From the NCBI GenBank assembly GCA_900637135.1, contig LR134353.1, forward strand, positions 4,092,001 to 4,156,000: DNA of 64,000 nucleotides. The letters run 5' to 3'. The position numbers and the translations under genes were made by a program. This stretch comes from Mycolicibacterium flavescens (GTDB lineage: Bacteria; Actinomycetota; Actinomycetes; Mycobacteriales; Mycobacteriaceae). Positions 51,726-60,403 of this stretch are shown piece after piece (position 1 is the first letter of the stretch; every line of letters starts with the position of its first letter). The notes beneath the pieces are model-generated. The model was given only the letters and a program-made list of their open reading frames with translations. It was not told where the DNA came from and did not search any database.

Positions 51726-53147
51726 TTACAGACTGGCTAGGGCGGTTCGGACGTGAGCGAGGATGCGCGACGCCGAAGTCGGGGCGGGATGCGGCCCTGG
51801 ATCGGAAGCAGCGAGGTTCGCGGCGCGGGCGTGGACGAACGCGGCAGCGGCGGCGGCCTCGCCGGCGGGTAAACCCGCGGCAAGCAACGCGCCGACGACG
51901 CCGGTCAGCACATCACCGGAACCCGCTGTGGCGGCCCACGATTGGCCTGCGGGGTTGAGGTATACCGGGCCGCCCGGTTCGGCGATGACCGTCACGTTGC
52001 CCTTCAGCAGCACGGTGACGCCGAGCCGGTCGGCCAGCCTGCGGGTGGCACCGACCCGATCGTCACCGGGCGGCGAACCGGCAAGTCGCGCGAACTCGCC
52101 CGCGTGCGGCGTCAACACGGTCGGCGCCTTCCGACCGTCGACCAGATCGGGATGGGCGGCCAGGATGGTCAGCCCGTCGGCGTCGACGACCACCGGCAGC
52201 CCGCTGTCCAACGCGAACCACAAGGCAGCCGCGCCGGTGTCGTCGGTACCCAGGCCGGGCCCCACGGCCCAGGCCTGCACCCGCCCCGACGCGCTGGCGT
52301 TCGGTGCGGCGATCACCTCCGGCCACTGTGAGAGAACCTGCCGCCCGGCGGATCCGGCGTACCGGACCATGCCCGAGGTCGCCGCGACGGCCGCACCGGT
52401 GCACAGCACCGCGGCGCCGGGGTAGGTGGCCGAGCCGGCGAGGATGCCGGTGACCCCCTGGGTGTATTTGTCGTCGGTCGGACCGGGCACCGGCCAGCGA
52501 GCGGCTACATCGGCGGCGTCGAACGACATCATGTTGGATGCCGGCAACTGCAGACCGATGTCGATCAACTCGACATGACCGCATTCCCCCAGTGCGTGAA
52601 CGGGTTTGAGACCCCCGAAGGTCACGGACAACGCGGCCCGCACATGGGGCCCGTCGGTGGCGCCGGTCTGCACGTCCATGCCGCTGGGGATGTCGACGGC
52701 CACCACCGGAACGCCCGCTTTGTCGACGGCGGCGAACACCTCGGCGGCGTCCGGCCGCAGCGGCCCGGACCCGGAGATCCCCACCACGCCGTCGATCACC
52801 AGAGCGGTGTCCGCCGGAATCGATCCGACGACACGCCCACCGGCGGCGCGGAACGCCGCCAGTGCCTTGCGGTGGGTGCGGTCCGGATTGAGCAAGATGG
52901 CGGCGGAACCGGCGCCGCGCCTGCGGAGGAATGCCGCCGCCCACAGCGCGTCGCCGCCGTTGTCGCCCGAACCGACCACGGCACAGATGCGTCGCCCGGA
53001 GATTCCGCCGGTGCGTAGCACCAGTTCGCGAGCGATCGCGACGGCAAGACCGTTGGCGGCGCGGCGCATCAGGGCACCGTCGGGCAGGGACGCCAATAGC
53101 GGCGCTTCAGCCTCGCGAATCTGGTCCGCGGTGTAGTAGTGCCGCAT
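51726..53147 (-). CDS. nnrD: Bifunctional NAD(P)HX epimerase/dehydratase
   Basis: A 473-residue fusion, equal in length to Rv3433c. Residues 1-210 are the NnrE epimerase (VVGSGDNGGDALWAA, about 58-72); 225-473 are the NnrD ADP-dependent dehydratase (LTPHAGEFARL and ATAGSGDVLTGVVGALLA with the catalytic Asp). It repairs hydrated NADH and NADPH. Start ATG 53147. Confidence 0.95.
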   Translation of the reverse strand: MRHYYTADQIREAEAPLLASLPDGALMRRAANGLAVAIARELVLRTGGISGRRICAVVGSGDNGGDALWAAAFLRRRGAGSAAILLNPDRTHRKALAAFRAAGGRVVGSIPADTALVIDGVVGISGSGPLRPDAAEVFAAVDKAGVPVVAVDIPSGMDVQTGATDGPHVRAALSVTFGGLKPVHALGECGHVELIDIGLQLPASNMMSFDAADVAARWPVPGPTDDKYTQGVTGILAGSATYPGAAVLCTGAAVAATSGMVRYAGSAGRQVLSQWPEVIAAPNASASGRVQAWAVGPGLGTDDTGAAALWFALDSGLPVVVDADGLTILAAHPDLVDGRKAPTVLTPHAGEFARLAGSPPGDDRVGATRRLADRLGVTVLLKGNVTVIAEPGGPVYLNPAGQSWAATAGSGDVLTGVVGALLAAGLPAGEAAAAAAFVHARAANLAASDPGPHPAPTSASRILAHVRTALASL

Positions 53148-53183
53148 CGCTGCTCACGTTAGTGGCAAACAGTGCCGCGAGGC

Positions 53184-54077
53184 TCAGTTTCGACCGTCTG
53201 CGTCGGCCCAGAAATCGACTGCCTGTTCGGCGATCTCGACCGCGTACTCACCGTTGATCGCATGCGAGGCACCGGGCCACACTTCGACCCGGCCCCGCGG
53301 AAGCAGGCGTCGCGCCCGCTGCGCCGCCCGGTCGGCGTCGTGCATCACGCTGCGCCCCCCGAGCAGGGCCAGCACCGGTATATCCAGTTCGCGCAGCTGT
53401 TCGTCGGTGATCATCTTCGGCATCGCCTTGCGCACGGTGTAATCGGTTGAGCCGGAGGAGATCAGTGCCGCTTCGGTTACCGCCTCGTCGATGTCGGCGC
53501 CGCCGGAGATCCAGCGGAGCACGCGCCTGCGCAATTTCTCGGGCACACCGGGGAGGAACAACGCTGGCGAGGCCAGTACAGCCTTGAATGCGACCGGGGC
53601 GAAGGTGAACACGGGATCGAGTAGCACCAGCGAGGCGGCTCGGCCGCAGCGGCGGGCGGCGTAGTTGGTCGCCGTCCATCCACCGATCGACACTCCCATC
53701 AGATGCACTCGGTCCAGCCCGGCGCCCGCGAACGCCTCGTCGAGCCATTGCGCCTCGTCGTCGGGTCCGGTGATCGGCTTCTCCTGTACCGACAGCCCCG
53801 CCTCCCCGAGCAGGTCGATCCCGATCACCGGCCAATGCCGTTGCAGCAGGGGGATGTTGCTCCGCCACATCGGGACCGAAGCGTTGCGACCGGGGAGCAG
53901 TACGACGGGCGTCAGATCGGGCGGCCCGGCGAACCGGTACACCCGCACGGACCCGAATGACGTTGCAGCGTCGTGCATTTCGGCAACCTCGGGCAGCTCT
54001 GCCATCGCGGTTTGGTAGACCTCGAGGAAGTGGCGGCGAGCCCGATCGCCCTTGAAGTCCCCGACCCGGCCCGCCAC
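53184..54077 (-). CDS. Alpha/beta hydrolase next to glmS
   Basis: A 297-residue alpha/beta hydrolase. Nucleophile Ser in GVSIGGWTA, oxyanion region LLPGRNASVP, acid near LALLGGRSVMHD, His in WPGASHAINGE; the triad is intact. GTG 54077 overlaps the glmS TAG by one base, so it is translated with glmS. No signal peptide or TM. The family includes esterases and C-C hydrolases; substrate unknown. Confidence 0.87.
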   Translation of the reverse strand: MAGRVGDFKGDRARRHFLEVYQTAMAELPEVAEMHDAATSFGSVRVYRFAGPPDLTPVVLLPGRNASVPMWRSNIPLLQRHWPVIGIDLLGEAGLSVQEKPITGPDDEAQWLDEAFAGAGLDRVHLMGVSIGGWTATNYAARRCGRAASLVLLDPVFTFAPVAFKAVLASPALFLPGVPEKLRRRVLRWISGGADIDEAVTEAALISSGSTDYTVRKAMPKMITDEQLRELDIPVLALLGGRSVMHDADRAAQRARRLLPRGRVEVWPGASHAINGEYAVEIAEQAVDFWADADGRN

Positions 54078-55945
54078 TACTCGACGGTGACGGACTTGGC
54101 CAGGTTACGGGGCTTGTCGACGTCATAGCCGCGTGCCTGCGCCACCCCCGCGGCGAACACCTGCAGCGGGATCGTCGACAGCAGCGGCTGGAGAAGTGTT
54201 GACACCGCCGGGATCTCGATCAGGTGATCGGCATAGGGGCGGACCGTGTCGTCGCCCTCTTCGGCGATCACGATGGTGATCGCGCCGCGCGCCTGGATCT
54301 CGCGGATGTTCGACAGCAGCTTGGCGTGCAACATCGGCGCGTTCTTCAGTGACGGCATCACGACGATGACCGGGAGGTCGTCCTCGATCAGCGCGATCGG
54401 ACCGTGTTTGAGCTCACCCGCCGCGAAGCCCTCGGCGTGCATGTACGCCAGCTCCTTGAGCTTGAGCGCACCTTCGAGCGCGACCGGGTAACCGACGTGC
54501 CTGCCGAGAAACAGCACCGTCTGCGACTGGGCGAAGCGGTGGGCCAACGCCCTGACCGGTTCGACGATCTCCAGCACCCGGGCGACCAGCTCGGGCATGG
54601 CCTCCAGCTCGCGGTATTCGCGCTCCACCTCGTCGGGGTACTTCGTGCCGCGCGCCTGCGCGAGCGCAAGTCCGACAAGGTAATTGGCCGCGATCTGGGC
54701 GAGGAACGTCTTTGTGGACGCCACCCCGATCTCGGGTCCGGCACGGGTGTAGAGCACAGCATCGCATTCGCGCGGGATCTGGCTGCCGTTGGTGTTGCAG
54801 ATCGCCAGCACCTTGGCCTTCTGCTCCTTGGCGTGCCGCACGGCCTCCAGGGTGTCGGCGGTCTCGCCGGACTGCGAGATCGCCACCACCAGGGTATGGC
54901 TGTCCAGAACCGGGTCGCGGTAACGGAATTCGCTGGCGAGCTCGGCCTCGACGGGCAGCCTCGTCCAGTGCTCGATCGCGTACTTGGCCAGCAGCCCGGA
55001 GTGGTAAGCGGTGCCACATGCCACCACGAAGACCTTGTCGACCTCACGCAGTTCCTGATCGGACAACCGCTGCTCGTCCAGGACGATGCGGTTGTCGACG
55101 AAGTGGCCCAACAGCGTGTCGGAAACCGCGGCGGGCTGCTCGGCGATCTCTTTGAGCATGAAGTACTCGTAGCCGCCCTTTTCGGCGGCCGACATGTCCC
55201 AGTCGATATGGAACGACCGCGCGTTCGCACCGTCGTCCACACCGTCGAAGTCGGTGATGCGGTATCCGTCGGCGGTCACGACCACCGCCTGGTCCTGGCC
55301 AAGCTCCACCGCGTCGCGGGTGTGCTCGATGAACGCGGCCACATCCGAGCCGACGAACATCTCGCCGTCGCCGACGCCGACCACCAGGGGCGTGGAGCGG
55401 CGCGCCGCCACGATCGTGCCCGGATCGTCGGCATTGGCGAACACCAGCGTGAAGTGTCCTTCGAGGCGCCGCAGCACCGCGAGCACGGACGCCGGGAAAT
55501 CTCCGGCGGTGGGGCCGTGGTGGTACTGCCAGGAGACCAGGTGCACCACGACCTCGGTGTCGGTGTCGCTGGCGAACTCCACCCCGGTCTTCTCGAGTTC
55601 GGCCCGCAAGGCGGCGTAGTTCTCGATGATCCCGTTGTGGACGACGGCGATCTTGCCCGCGGCGTCACGGTGCGGGTGGGCGTTGCGGTCGGTGGGCCTG
55701 CCGTGGGTGGCCCACCGGGTGTGGCCCAGGCCGGTGTTGCCCCCGAGGCTGGACGCGTCGGTGTCGGCCAGCGCGGCTTCGAGGTTGGCCAGTCGCCCGG
55801 CCCGGCGACGGACCGTGAGCCCGCCGTGTCCGTCGAGCAGAGCCACACCCGACGAGTCGTAGCCTCGGTACTCCATCCGGCGCAGTGCGTCGACGACGAT
55901 CTCGCAGGCAGGGCGCTGCCCGACGTAGCCGACGATTCCGCACAT
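54077..55945 (-). CDS. glmS: Glutamine-fructose-6-phosphate aminotransferase
   Basis: A 622-residue GlmS, counterpart of Rv3436c, making glucosamine-6-phosphate. Start ATG 55945 rather than 55951, because the nucleophile Cys must be residue 2 (MCGIVGYVG) and exposed by Met removal. N-terminal glutaminase (GLGHTRWATHG), two SIS domains (SQSGETADTLEAVR; LGRHVGYPVALEGALKLKE) and the terminal KSVTVE are intact. With GlmM downstream in the window it supplies UDP-GlcNAc for the cell wall. I see no glmS ribozyme, as expected in actinobacteria. Confidence 0.96.
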   Translation of the reverse strand: MCGIVGYVGQRPACEIVVDALRRMEYRGYDSSGVALLDGHGGLTVRRRAGRLANLEAALADTDASSLGGNTGLGHTRWATHGRPTDRNAHPHRDAAGKIAVVHNGIIENYAALRAELEKTGVEFASDTDTEVVVHLVSWQYHHGPTAGDFPASVLAVLRRLEGHFTLVFANADDPGTIVAARRSTPLVVGVGDGEMFVGSDVAAFIEHTRDAVELGQDQAVVVTADGYRITDFDGVDDGANARSFHIDWDMSAAEKGGYEYFMLKEIAEQPAAVSDTLLGHFVDNRIVLDEQRLSDQELREVDKVFVVACGTAYHSGLLAKYAIEHWTRLPVEAELASEFRYRDPVLDSHTLVVAISQSGETADTLEAVRHAKEQKAKVLAICNTNGSQIPRECDAVLYTRAGPEIGVASTKTFLAQIAANYLVGLALAQARGTKYPDEVEREYRELEAMPELVARVLEIVEPVRALAHRFAQSQTVLFLGRHVGYPVALEGALKLKELAYMHAEGFAAGELKHGPIALIEDDLPVIVVMPSLKNAPMLHAKLLSNIREIQARGAITIVIAEEGDDTVRPYADHLIEIPAVSTLLQPLLSTIPLQVFAAGVAQARGYDVDKPRNLAKSVTVE

Positions 55946-55988
55946 AGCCATTCAGGGTAGTGCAAGAGCGGCTCAGAACCCCGTCGGC

Positions 55989-55994
55989 TACGGT
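55989..55994 (+). promoter_or_regulatory. -10 element of a leaderless promoter
   Basis: TACGGT is followed by six bases and GTG 56001. It lies in the 55-base divergent gap with glmS. Confidence 0.45.
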
Positions 55995-56000
55995 CGTCTG

Positions 56001-56846
56001 GTGGCCAGCACGAAGAAGCTCTTCAAGGCCCTGACCCGCCGCGGTCCGCACCGCGTTTTGCGAGGTGACCTGGCGTTTGCCGGACTTCCCGGTGTCGTGT
56101 TCACCCCGGATTCCGGTTTCAGCCTGCCTGGCGTGGCGTTCGGTCACGATTGGCTTGCCGCAGCCGACCGCTATTCCGGCACGCTGGAGCATCTGGCGTC
56201 CTGGGGCATCGTCGCGGCGGCGCCGGCGACCGAGACGGGATTGGCGCCGTCGGCGCTGAACTTCGCCTATGACCTGGGCACGACGCTCGACATCATCACC
56301 GGGGTCCGGCTGGGACCGGGAGAGATCAGCGTGCATCCCAACAAGCTCGGCGTCGTCGGGCACGGGTTCGGCGGGTCCGCAGCCGTGTTCACCGCGGCGG
56401 GGTTGCCGGTCAAGCCGAAAGCCGTCGTTGCGATTTTCCCCACAGTCACGTCACCACCCGCCGAGGAGCCCGCGGCGGCGCTGCAGGTCCCCGGCCTGGT
56501 GCTCAGCGGTCCGGGTGACCCGATGACGCTGCGCTCCAATGCGGTCGAGCTGGCCCGGACGTGGAACAAAGCCACGCTGCGCACGGTGAACGGGGCCAAG
56601 CCGGGCGGGCTGATCGAGGGTCGTCGGCTGGCCCGCGCCGTCGGCCTGCCAGGAGCCGACCGCAGCACCCAGAAGGTGGTGCGGGCGCTGATCACCGGCT
56701 ACCTGCTGCACACCCTGACCGGCGACAAGACCTACCGCGACTTCGCCGATCCCGACATCGCCCTGCCGAAGGCCCCGAACGTCGACCCGTTCGCCGAAGA
56801 CCCGGTGGACCTGGAGAACAAGGTCGTCGCGCTGCTGAAGCCCTGA
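56001..56846 (+). CDS. Alpha/beta-hydrolase-fold protein lacking the nucleophile Ser
   Basis: A 281-residue protein, counterpart of Rv3438, resembling the dienelactone-hydrolase/chlorophyllase part of the alpha/beta fold. The elbow, expected as GHSxGG, reads GHGFGG (in LGVVGHGFGGSAAV, about 119-132), so the nucleophile serine is Gly. The oxyanion strand LPGVAFGHDW and a later LVLSGPGDPMTL are recognisable. Probably not a hydrolase; could be a binding protein or use another mechanism. Divergent from glmS with a 55-base gap. GTG start fits a leaderless mRNA. Confidence 0.8.
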   Translation: MASTKKLFKALTRRGPHRVLRGDLAFAGLPGVVFTPDSGFSLPGVAFGHDWLAAADRYSGTLEHLASWGIVAAAPATETGLAPSALNFAYDLGTTLDIITGVRLGPGEISVHPNKLGVVGHGFGGSAAVFTAAGLPVKPKAVVAIFPTVTSPPAEEPAAALQVPGLVLSGPGDPMTLRSNAVELARTWNKATLRTVNGAKPGGLIEGRRLARAVGLPGADRSTQKVVRALITGYLLHTLTGDKTYRDFADPDIALPKAPNVDPFAEDPVDLENKVVALLKP

Positions 56847-56848
56847 GG

Positions 56849-56877
56849 GTGACCAACCAACCGGTTGGGTGTATAAC
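56849..56877 (+). promoter_or_regulatory. Promoter with embedded palindromic operator before the LLM oxidoreductase
   Basis: -35 GTGACC (56849-56854), 17 bases, -10 TATAAC (56872-56877). The perfect palindrome CCAACCGGTTGG (56857-56868) fills the spacer, where a TetR-type repressor would block polymerase. Six bases separate the -10 from ATG 56884, so the mRNA is probably leaderless. Confidence 0.6.
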
Positions 56878-56883
56878 TCGATG

Positions 56884-57936
56884 ATGCGCACCGGGATCTT
56901 CCTCAACTACACCGACGGGTTTCTCCAGGCCGTCGATCAGGTCGTCGAGCTCGAGAAGGTCGGCGTCGATCTCGCCTTGGTGGCCGAGGCGTACTCCTAC
57001 GACGCGATCAGCCAGCTCGGTTTCCTGGCGGCCAGGACGACGCGCATGGAACTCGGGACGGGCGTGGTGCCGATCTACATCCGCACGCCGACGTTGTTGG
57101 GGATGACGGCCGCGGGTCTCGACTATGTCTCCGGCGGCCGTTTCCGGCTCGGCATCGGTACGTCCGGCCCGCAGGTGATGGAGGGCTTTCACGGCGTGCC
57201 GTTCGACGCGCCGCTGGGGCGCACCCGCGAAGTGGTCGAGATCTGCAGGCAGGTGTGGCGTCGCGAGCGTGTGCAGTTCGACGGAAAGCACTATCAGATT
57301 CCGCTGCCCAGCGAGGGACCCGGGGCCCGGGGCACCGGCCTGGGCAAGCCGTTGCAGTTGATCAATCACCCTGTACGCGAACGTATTCCGATCACAATCG
57401 CCGCCCTGGGGCCGAAGAACGTCGAACTCACCGCGGAGATCGCCGAGGGATGGCAGCCGGTGTTCTTCTTCCCTGAACAGGCCGACGCCGTGTGGGGTGA
57501 GGCGCTGCGCGCCGGGTTCGCCAAACGTGACCCCTCGTTGGGCCCACTCGACGTCATGGTCAGCGCTCCTCTGGCCATCGGTGAGGACGTCGGCGACCGG
57601 CTGTCCTGGGTGAAGCCGCAGTTGGCGTTGTACATCGGCGGTATGGGCGCGCGCGGCCGCAATTTCTACCACAACCTGGCCACCCGCTACGGGTATGGCG
57701 AGGTCGCCAACACCATCCAGGACCTCTACCTTGCGGGCAAGAAGACCGAGGCGATCGCGGCGGTGCCGGACGAACTGGTGCGCAGCGTGTCGCTGGTCGG
57801 ACCACGTGGGTACGTCAAGGAGCGACTGGCCGCATTCGCCGAAGCCGGTGCGACGACGCTTCTGCTGCAGCCGCTTTCCGTCGACCGCAGTGAAATCGTC
57901 GGATTCGTCGAGGAACTGCACGGCTTGCTGCCTTAG
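56884..57936 (+). CDS. LLM-class (F420- or FMN-dependent) oxidoreductase
   Basis: A 350-residue luciferase-like TIM-barrel oxidoreductase resembling Rv3520c. LALVAEAYSYDAISQLGFLAARTTRMELGTGV is the family start, then RFRLGIGTSGPQVMEGFHG and ITIAALGPKNVELTAEIAEGW. Mycobacterial members mostly use cofactor F420 and act in lipid, sterol or xenobiotic redox steps. ATG 56884 is chosen as the base where transcription should start; ATG 56881 and the frame opening at 56869 are alternatives. Substrate unknown; regulation by a local repressor is suggested by the promoter palindrome. Confidence 0.88.
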   Translation: MRTGIFLNYTDGFLQAVDQVVELEKVGVDLALVAEAYSYDAISQLGFLAARTTRMELGTGVVPIYIRTPTLLGMTAAGLDYVSGGRFRLGIGTSGPQVMEGFHGVPFDAPLGRTREVVEICRQVWRRERVQFDGKHYQIPLPSEGPGARGTGLGKPLQLINHPVRERIPITIAALGPKNVELTAEIAEGWQPVFFFPEQADAVWGEALRAGFAKRDPSLGPLDVMVSAPLAIGEDVGDRLSWVKPQLALYIGGMGARGRNFYHNLATRYGYGEVANTIQDLYLAGKKTEAIAAVPDELVRSVSLVGPRGYVKERLAAFAEAGATTLLLQPLSVDRSEIVGFVEELHGLLP

Positions 57937-58107
57937 CCGATTACGCCGATCGCCGATCCCCCTGTACAGTGGGCACAGCGGCATCTTCTGTTCTGCCTTT
58001 TGCCGCATCGCCGAAGGCGATAATCGACCCCGTTCGATCGTCACACCGAGCGCCGCGGATCATCCGCGCCGGGCAGGACGACCACACTGAACTTTCGGAG
58101 TTTCCAC

Positions 58108-59424
58108 TTGTCTGTGCAAATCCCCAGTGGCACAACCGTGCCCACTTTCGCCGACCTCGGCCTGCCGAAGGCCGTCGTCGACACTCTCGCCGCCGACGGC
58201 GTCGAGTCACCCTTCCCGATCCAGGCGGCGACGCTGCCCGACTCACTGGCCGGTCGCGATGTCCTCGGCCGCGGCCGCACCGGATCCGGGAAGACCTACG
58301 CCTTCCTGCTGCCTGTGGTGACCAGACTCACTGCGAGCCCGGCCAAACGCGTGCCCGGCCGCCCGCGTGCCCTCATCCTCGCGCCGACGCGCGAACTGGC
58401 CGCCCAGATCAGCGCGTCGCTGGCACCGTTGGCGGCGGCCACCAACCTGCGCTCGGTGACGATCATCGGTGGTGTGGGTCCCAACCCGCAGATCCAGGCG
58501 CTGCGTCAAGGCGTCGACATTGTCATCGCCTGCCCGGGCAGGCTCGAAGATCACGTCAAATCGCGCCATGCCGACCTGTCGGGCGTCGAGATCACCGTGC
58601 TGGACGAGGCCGACCACATGGCCGACCTCGGCTTCCTTCCCCCGGTGAAACGCCTGCTGGACAAGACTCCTCGCAACGGGCAGCGCATGCTGTTCTCGGC
58701 CACCCTCGACGGCGGCGTCGACGTGCTGGTGAAGCGGTACCTGACCGATCCCGTTGTGCACAGTGTCGATTCGGAGCAGTCGCCGGTAACCGCGATGGAA
58801 CACCATGTGTTGCACGTCGACAAGGCCGCCCGCCTCGGTGTGTTGGCCGACCTGGCCGCATCGCCCGGCCGGACCATCGTGTTCGCGCGCACCAAGCACG
58901 GCGCGAAGAACCTTGCCCGACAGCTTAACTCGCGCGGTGTGTCGGCAGTGGAGTTGCACGGCAACCTGTCTCAGAATGCGCGCACCCGCAATCTCGCCGC
59001 GTTCTCCGACGGCTCGGCAACCGTGATGGTCGCTACCGACATCGCGGCGCGCGGGATCCACGTCGACGACGTGAGCCTTGTCGTGCACGCCGACCCGCCC
59101 GTCGAGCACAAGGCGTACCTGCATCGGTCGGGCCGCACGGCGCGCGCGGGGGCCGACGGCACCGTGGTGACGTTGATGCTCGACGAGCAGGTGTCCGACG
59201 TGCGACAGCTGACCCGCAAGGCCGGCGTGAAGCCGACGATCACCCGCTTCAGCGGCTCGTCGCATCCGGTCCTGAGCGAAATCGCCCCGGGCGAGCGGAC
59301 ATTCGGTGATCCGATCGTCGCCAGCAGGCCCGAACCCACGCGGCCGCACCAGCCGTCGTCGGCCAGGGGCCACCAGCAACGGCGTCGGCGCGCGACGCGG
59401 TCGCGGCGTCCGGCACGCGCCTAG
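58108..59424 (+). CDS. DEAD-box ATP-dependent RNA helicase (RhlE-like)
   Basis: A 438-residue DEAD-box helicase. Q motif FPIQAATLP, Walker A GRTGSGKT, PTRELA, VLDEADHMADLGF, FSATL, VATDIAARGIHVDDV and HRSGRTARAG are all present. A basic Arg/Gln-rich tail (about 405-438) may bind RNA. Start TTG 58108 has GGAG 7 bases upstream. The 171 bases before it carry no gene. Likely acts in RNA structure remodelling or ribosome assembly, often cold- or stress-induced. Similar to Rv3211 by memory. It converges with the membrane-protein gene. Confidence 0.93.
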   Translation: MSVQIPSGTTVPTFADLGLPKAVVDTLAADGVESPFPIQAATLPDSLAGRDVLGRGRTGSGKTYAFLLPVVTRLTASPAKRVPGRPRALILAPTRELAAQISASLAPLAAATNLRSVTIIGGVGPNPQIQALRQGVDIVIACPGRLEDHVKSRHADLSGVEITVLDEADHMADLGFLPPVKRLLDKTPRNGQRMLFSATLDGGVDVLVKRYLTDPVVHSVDSEQSPVTAMEHHVLHVDKAARLGVLADLAASPGRTIVFARTKHGAKNLARQLNSRGVSAVELHGNLSQNARTRNLAAFSDGSATVMVATDIAARGIHVDDVSLVVHADPPVEHKAYLHRSGRTARAGADGTVVTLMLDEQVSDVRQLTRKAGVKPTITRFSGSSHPVLSEIAPGERTFGDPIVASRPEPTRPHQPSSARGHQQRRRRATRSRRPARA

Positions 59425-60020
59425 CGCGGCGAGTTCCTGGCCGCGATCTCGGCCAGTAACGAGACCACCACACCGAACGCGAAGTAGTACAGCGGCACCA
59501 GCCACGGCGCGACGCCGAACAGACCGTCACAGGCGTCGTGATACGCGAACAGGCCCGCTTTGGCGATCACGATCTCGACCACGGGGCCGATGACCGCGGC
59601 CAGTAAGCCGCCGACGATCGAGGGACCGTCGCCCAGCGCACACCAGGTGATGGTCGCGAGCGTGACGATCAGTGCGGTCGCCGGAACGACGGGCGCGGTG
59701 TGGATCAGTGCGGTCGTGACGTAGATGCCGAGCACCGCGGCCACACCCGCGAGACCTTGACGCGCCGTGACGTCGGCGCGCGGCGACGGTAGGCGCAGCC
59801 GAAGTTCGGCCAGTGACACCGTTGCCAGCGCGACGAGCACCGGAAACCAGATCGGGCTGCTCCACACGAACGGCACCGCATCGGTGAAGTACTCGGTGGT
59901 GCCGGTGACGACATGGCTGTGGTCGCCGACGAGCGACGCCCCCGCGCCCAGGATGAGGAAGAACAGAAGCTCCCGCGGCCGCAACTTCACCAGAGGGACG
60001 CTACCGGGAAGACCTCGCAA
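59421..60020 (-). CDS. Multi-pass membrane protein of unknown function
   Basis: A 199-residue integral membrane protein with about six hydrophobic segments and little soluble sequence. Conserved-looking features are GDHSHVVTG near the N-terminus and AYHDACDGLFGVAPWLVPLYYFAFG (about 155-179), with single Asp and His residues inside or next to TM helices. I do not recognise the family with confidence. It overlaps the helicase stop by four bases, convergent. No neighbour suggests a role. Confidence 0.75.
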   Translation of the reverse strand: MRGLPGSVPLVKLRPRELLFFLILGAGASLVGDHSHVVTGTTEYFTDAVPFVWSSPIWFPVLVALATVSLAELRLRLPSPRADVTARQGLAGVAAVLGIYVTTALIHTAPVVPATALIVTLATITWCALGDGPSIVGGLLAAVIGPVVEIVIAKAGLFAYHDACDGLFGVAPWLVPLYYFAFGVVVSLLAEIAARNSPR

Positions 60021-60186
60021 AGATCCAAAATTGTAAACTCAGCAAACTTCTACCAGTGGTCAGCCCTGAATTCCGTTGCGCCAACGCCGGATTGTCATCA
60101 TTTTGGTTACCCAACCGTGACACAGATCCAGTTATCTTCATGCAGCCTTGGGTATCCGGGGTTCACTCCTGAAAGGGGGTGCAGCA

Positions 60187-60396
60187 ATGGGCAGGATCAC
60201 CTATCCGCCGCATGCCAAATCCGCGCGTGGTGTGCAATTTCCCGCGACTTGCCGGAATTTCAACCGTCGCATGGGCGACCGCGAGACCGTCCACTTCTGG
60301 TGTGATCACTGCGGTACGAACCACAGCAACCGGTTGATCGTCGCCGAGTGCGTCCGGCTGCTGGTCAACGGACCCGACTCTGGGTTCGGTTCTTAG
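60187..60396 (+). CDS. Small Cys-containing hypothetical protein
   Basis: A 69-residue basic protein with CDHC (Cys39, Cys42) followed by His46 and further Cys at 22 and 55, so metal binding is possible. No TM or signal. ATG 60187 has GAAAGGGGG about 8 bases upstream, which is strong for this genome. It lies after an AT-rich 166-base stretch with a TATCTT hexamer at 60133-60138. Not recognised. Confidence 0.65.
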   Translation: MGRITYPPHAKSARGVQFPATCRNFNRRMGDRETVHFWCDHCGTNHSNRLIVAECVRLLVNGPDSGFGS

Positions 60397-60403
60397 CCGT
60401 CGC

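Noticed and set aside
54077..55951. glmS ribozyme upstream of glmS
   Set aside because: The gap to the divergent gene is only 55 bases and shows no such fold; that ribozyme is a Firmicutes feature.
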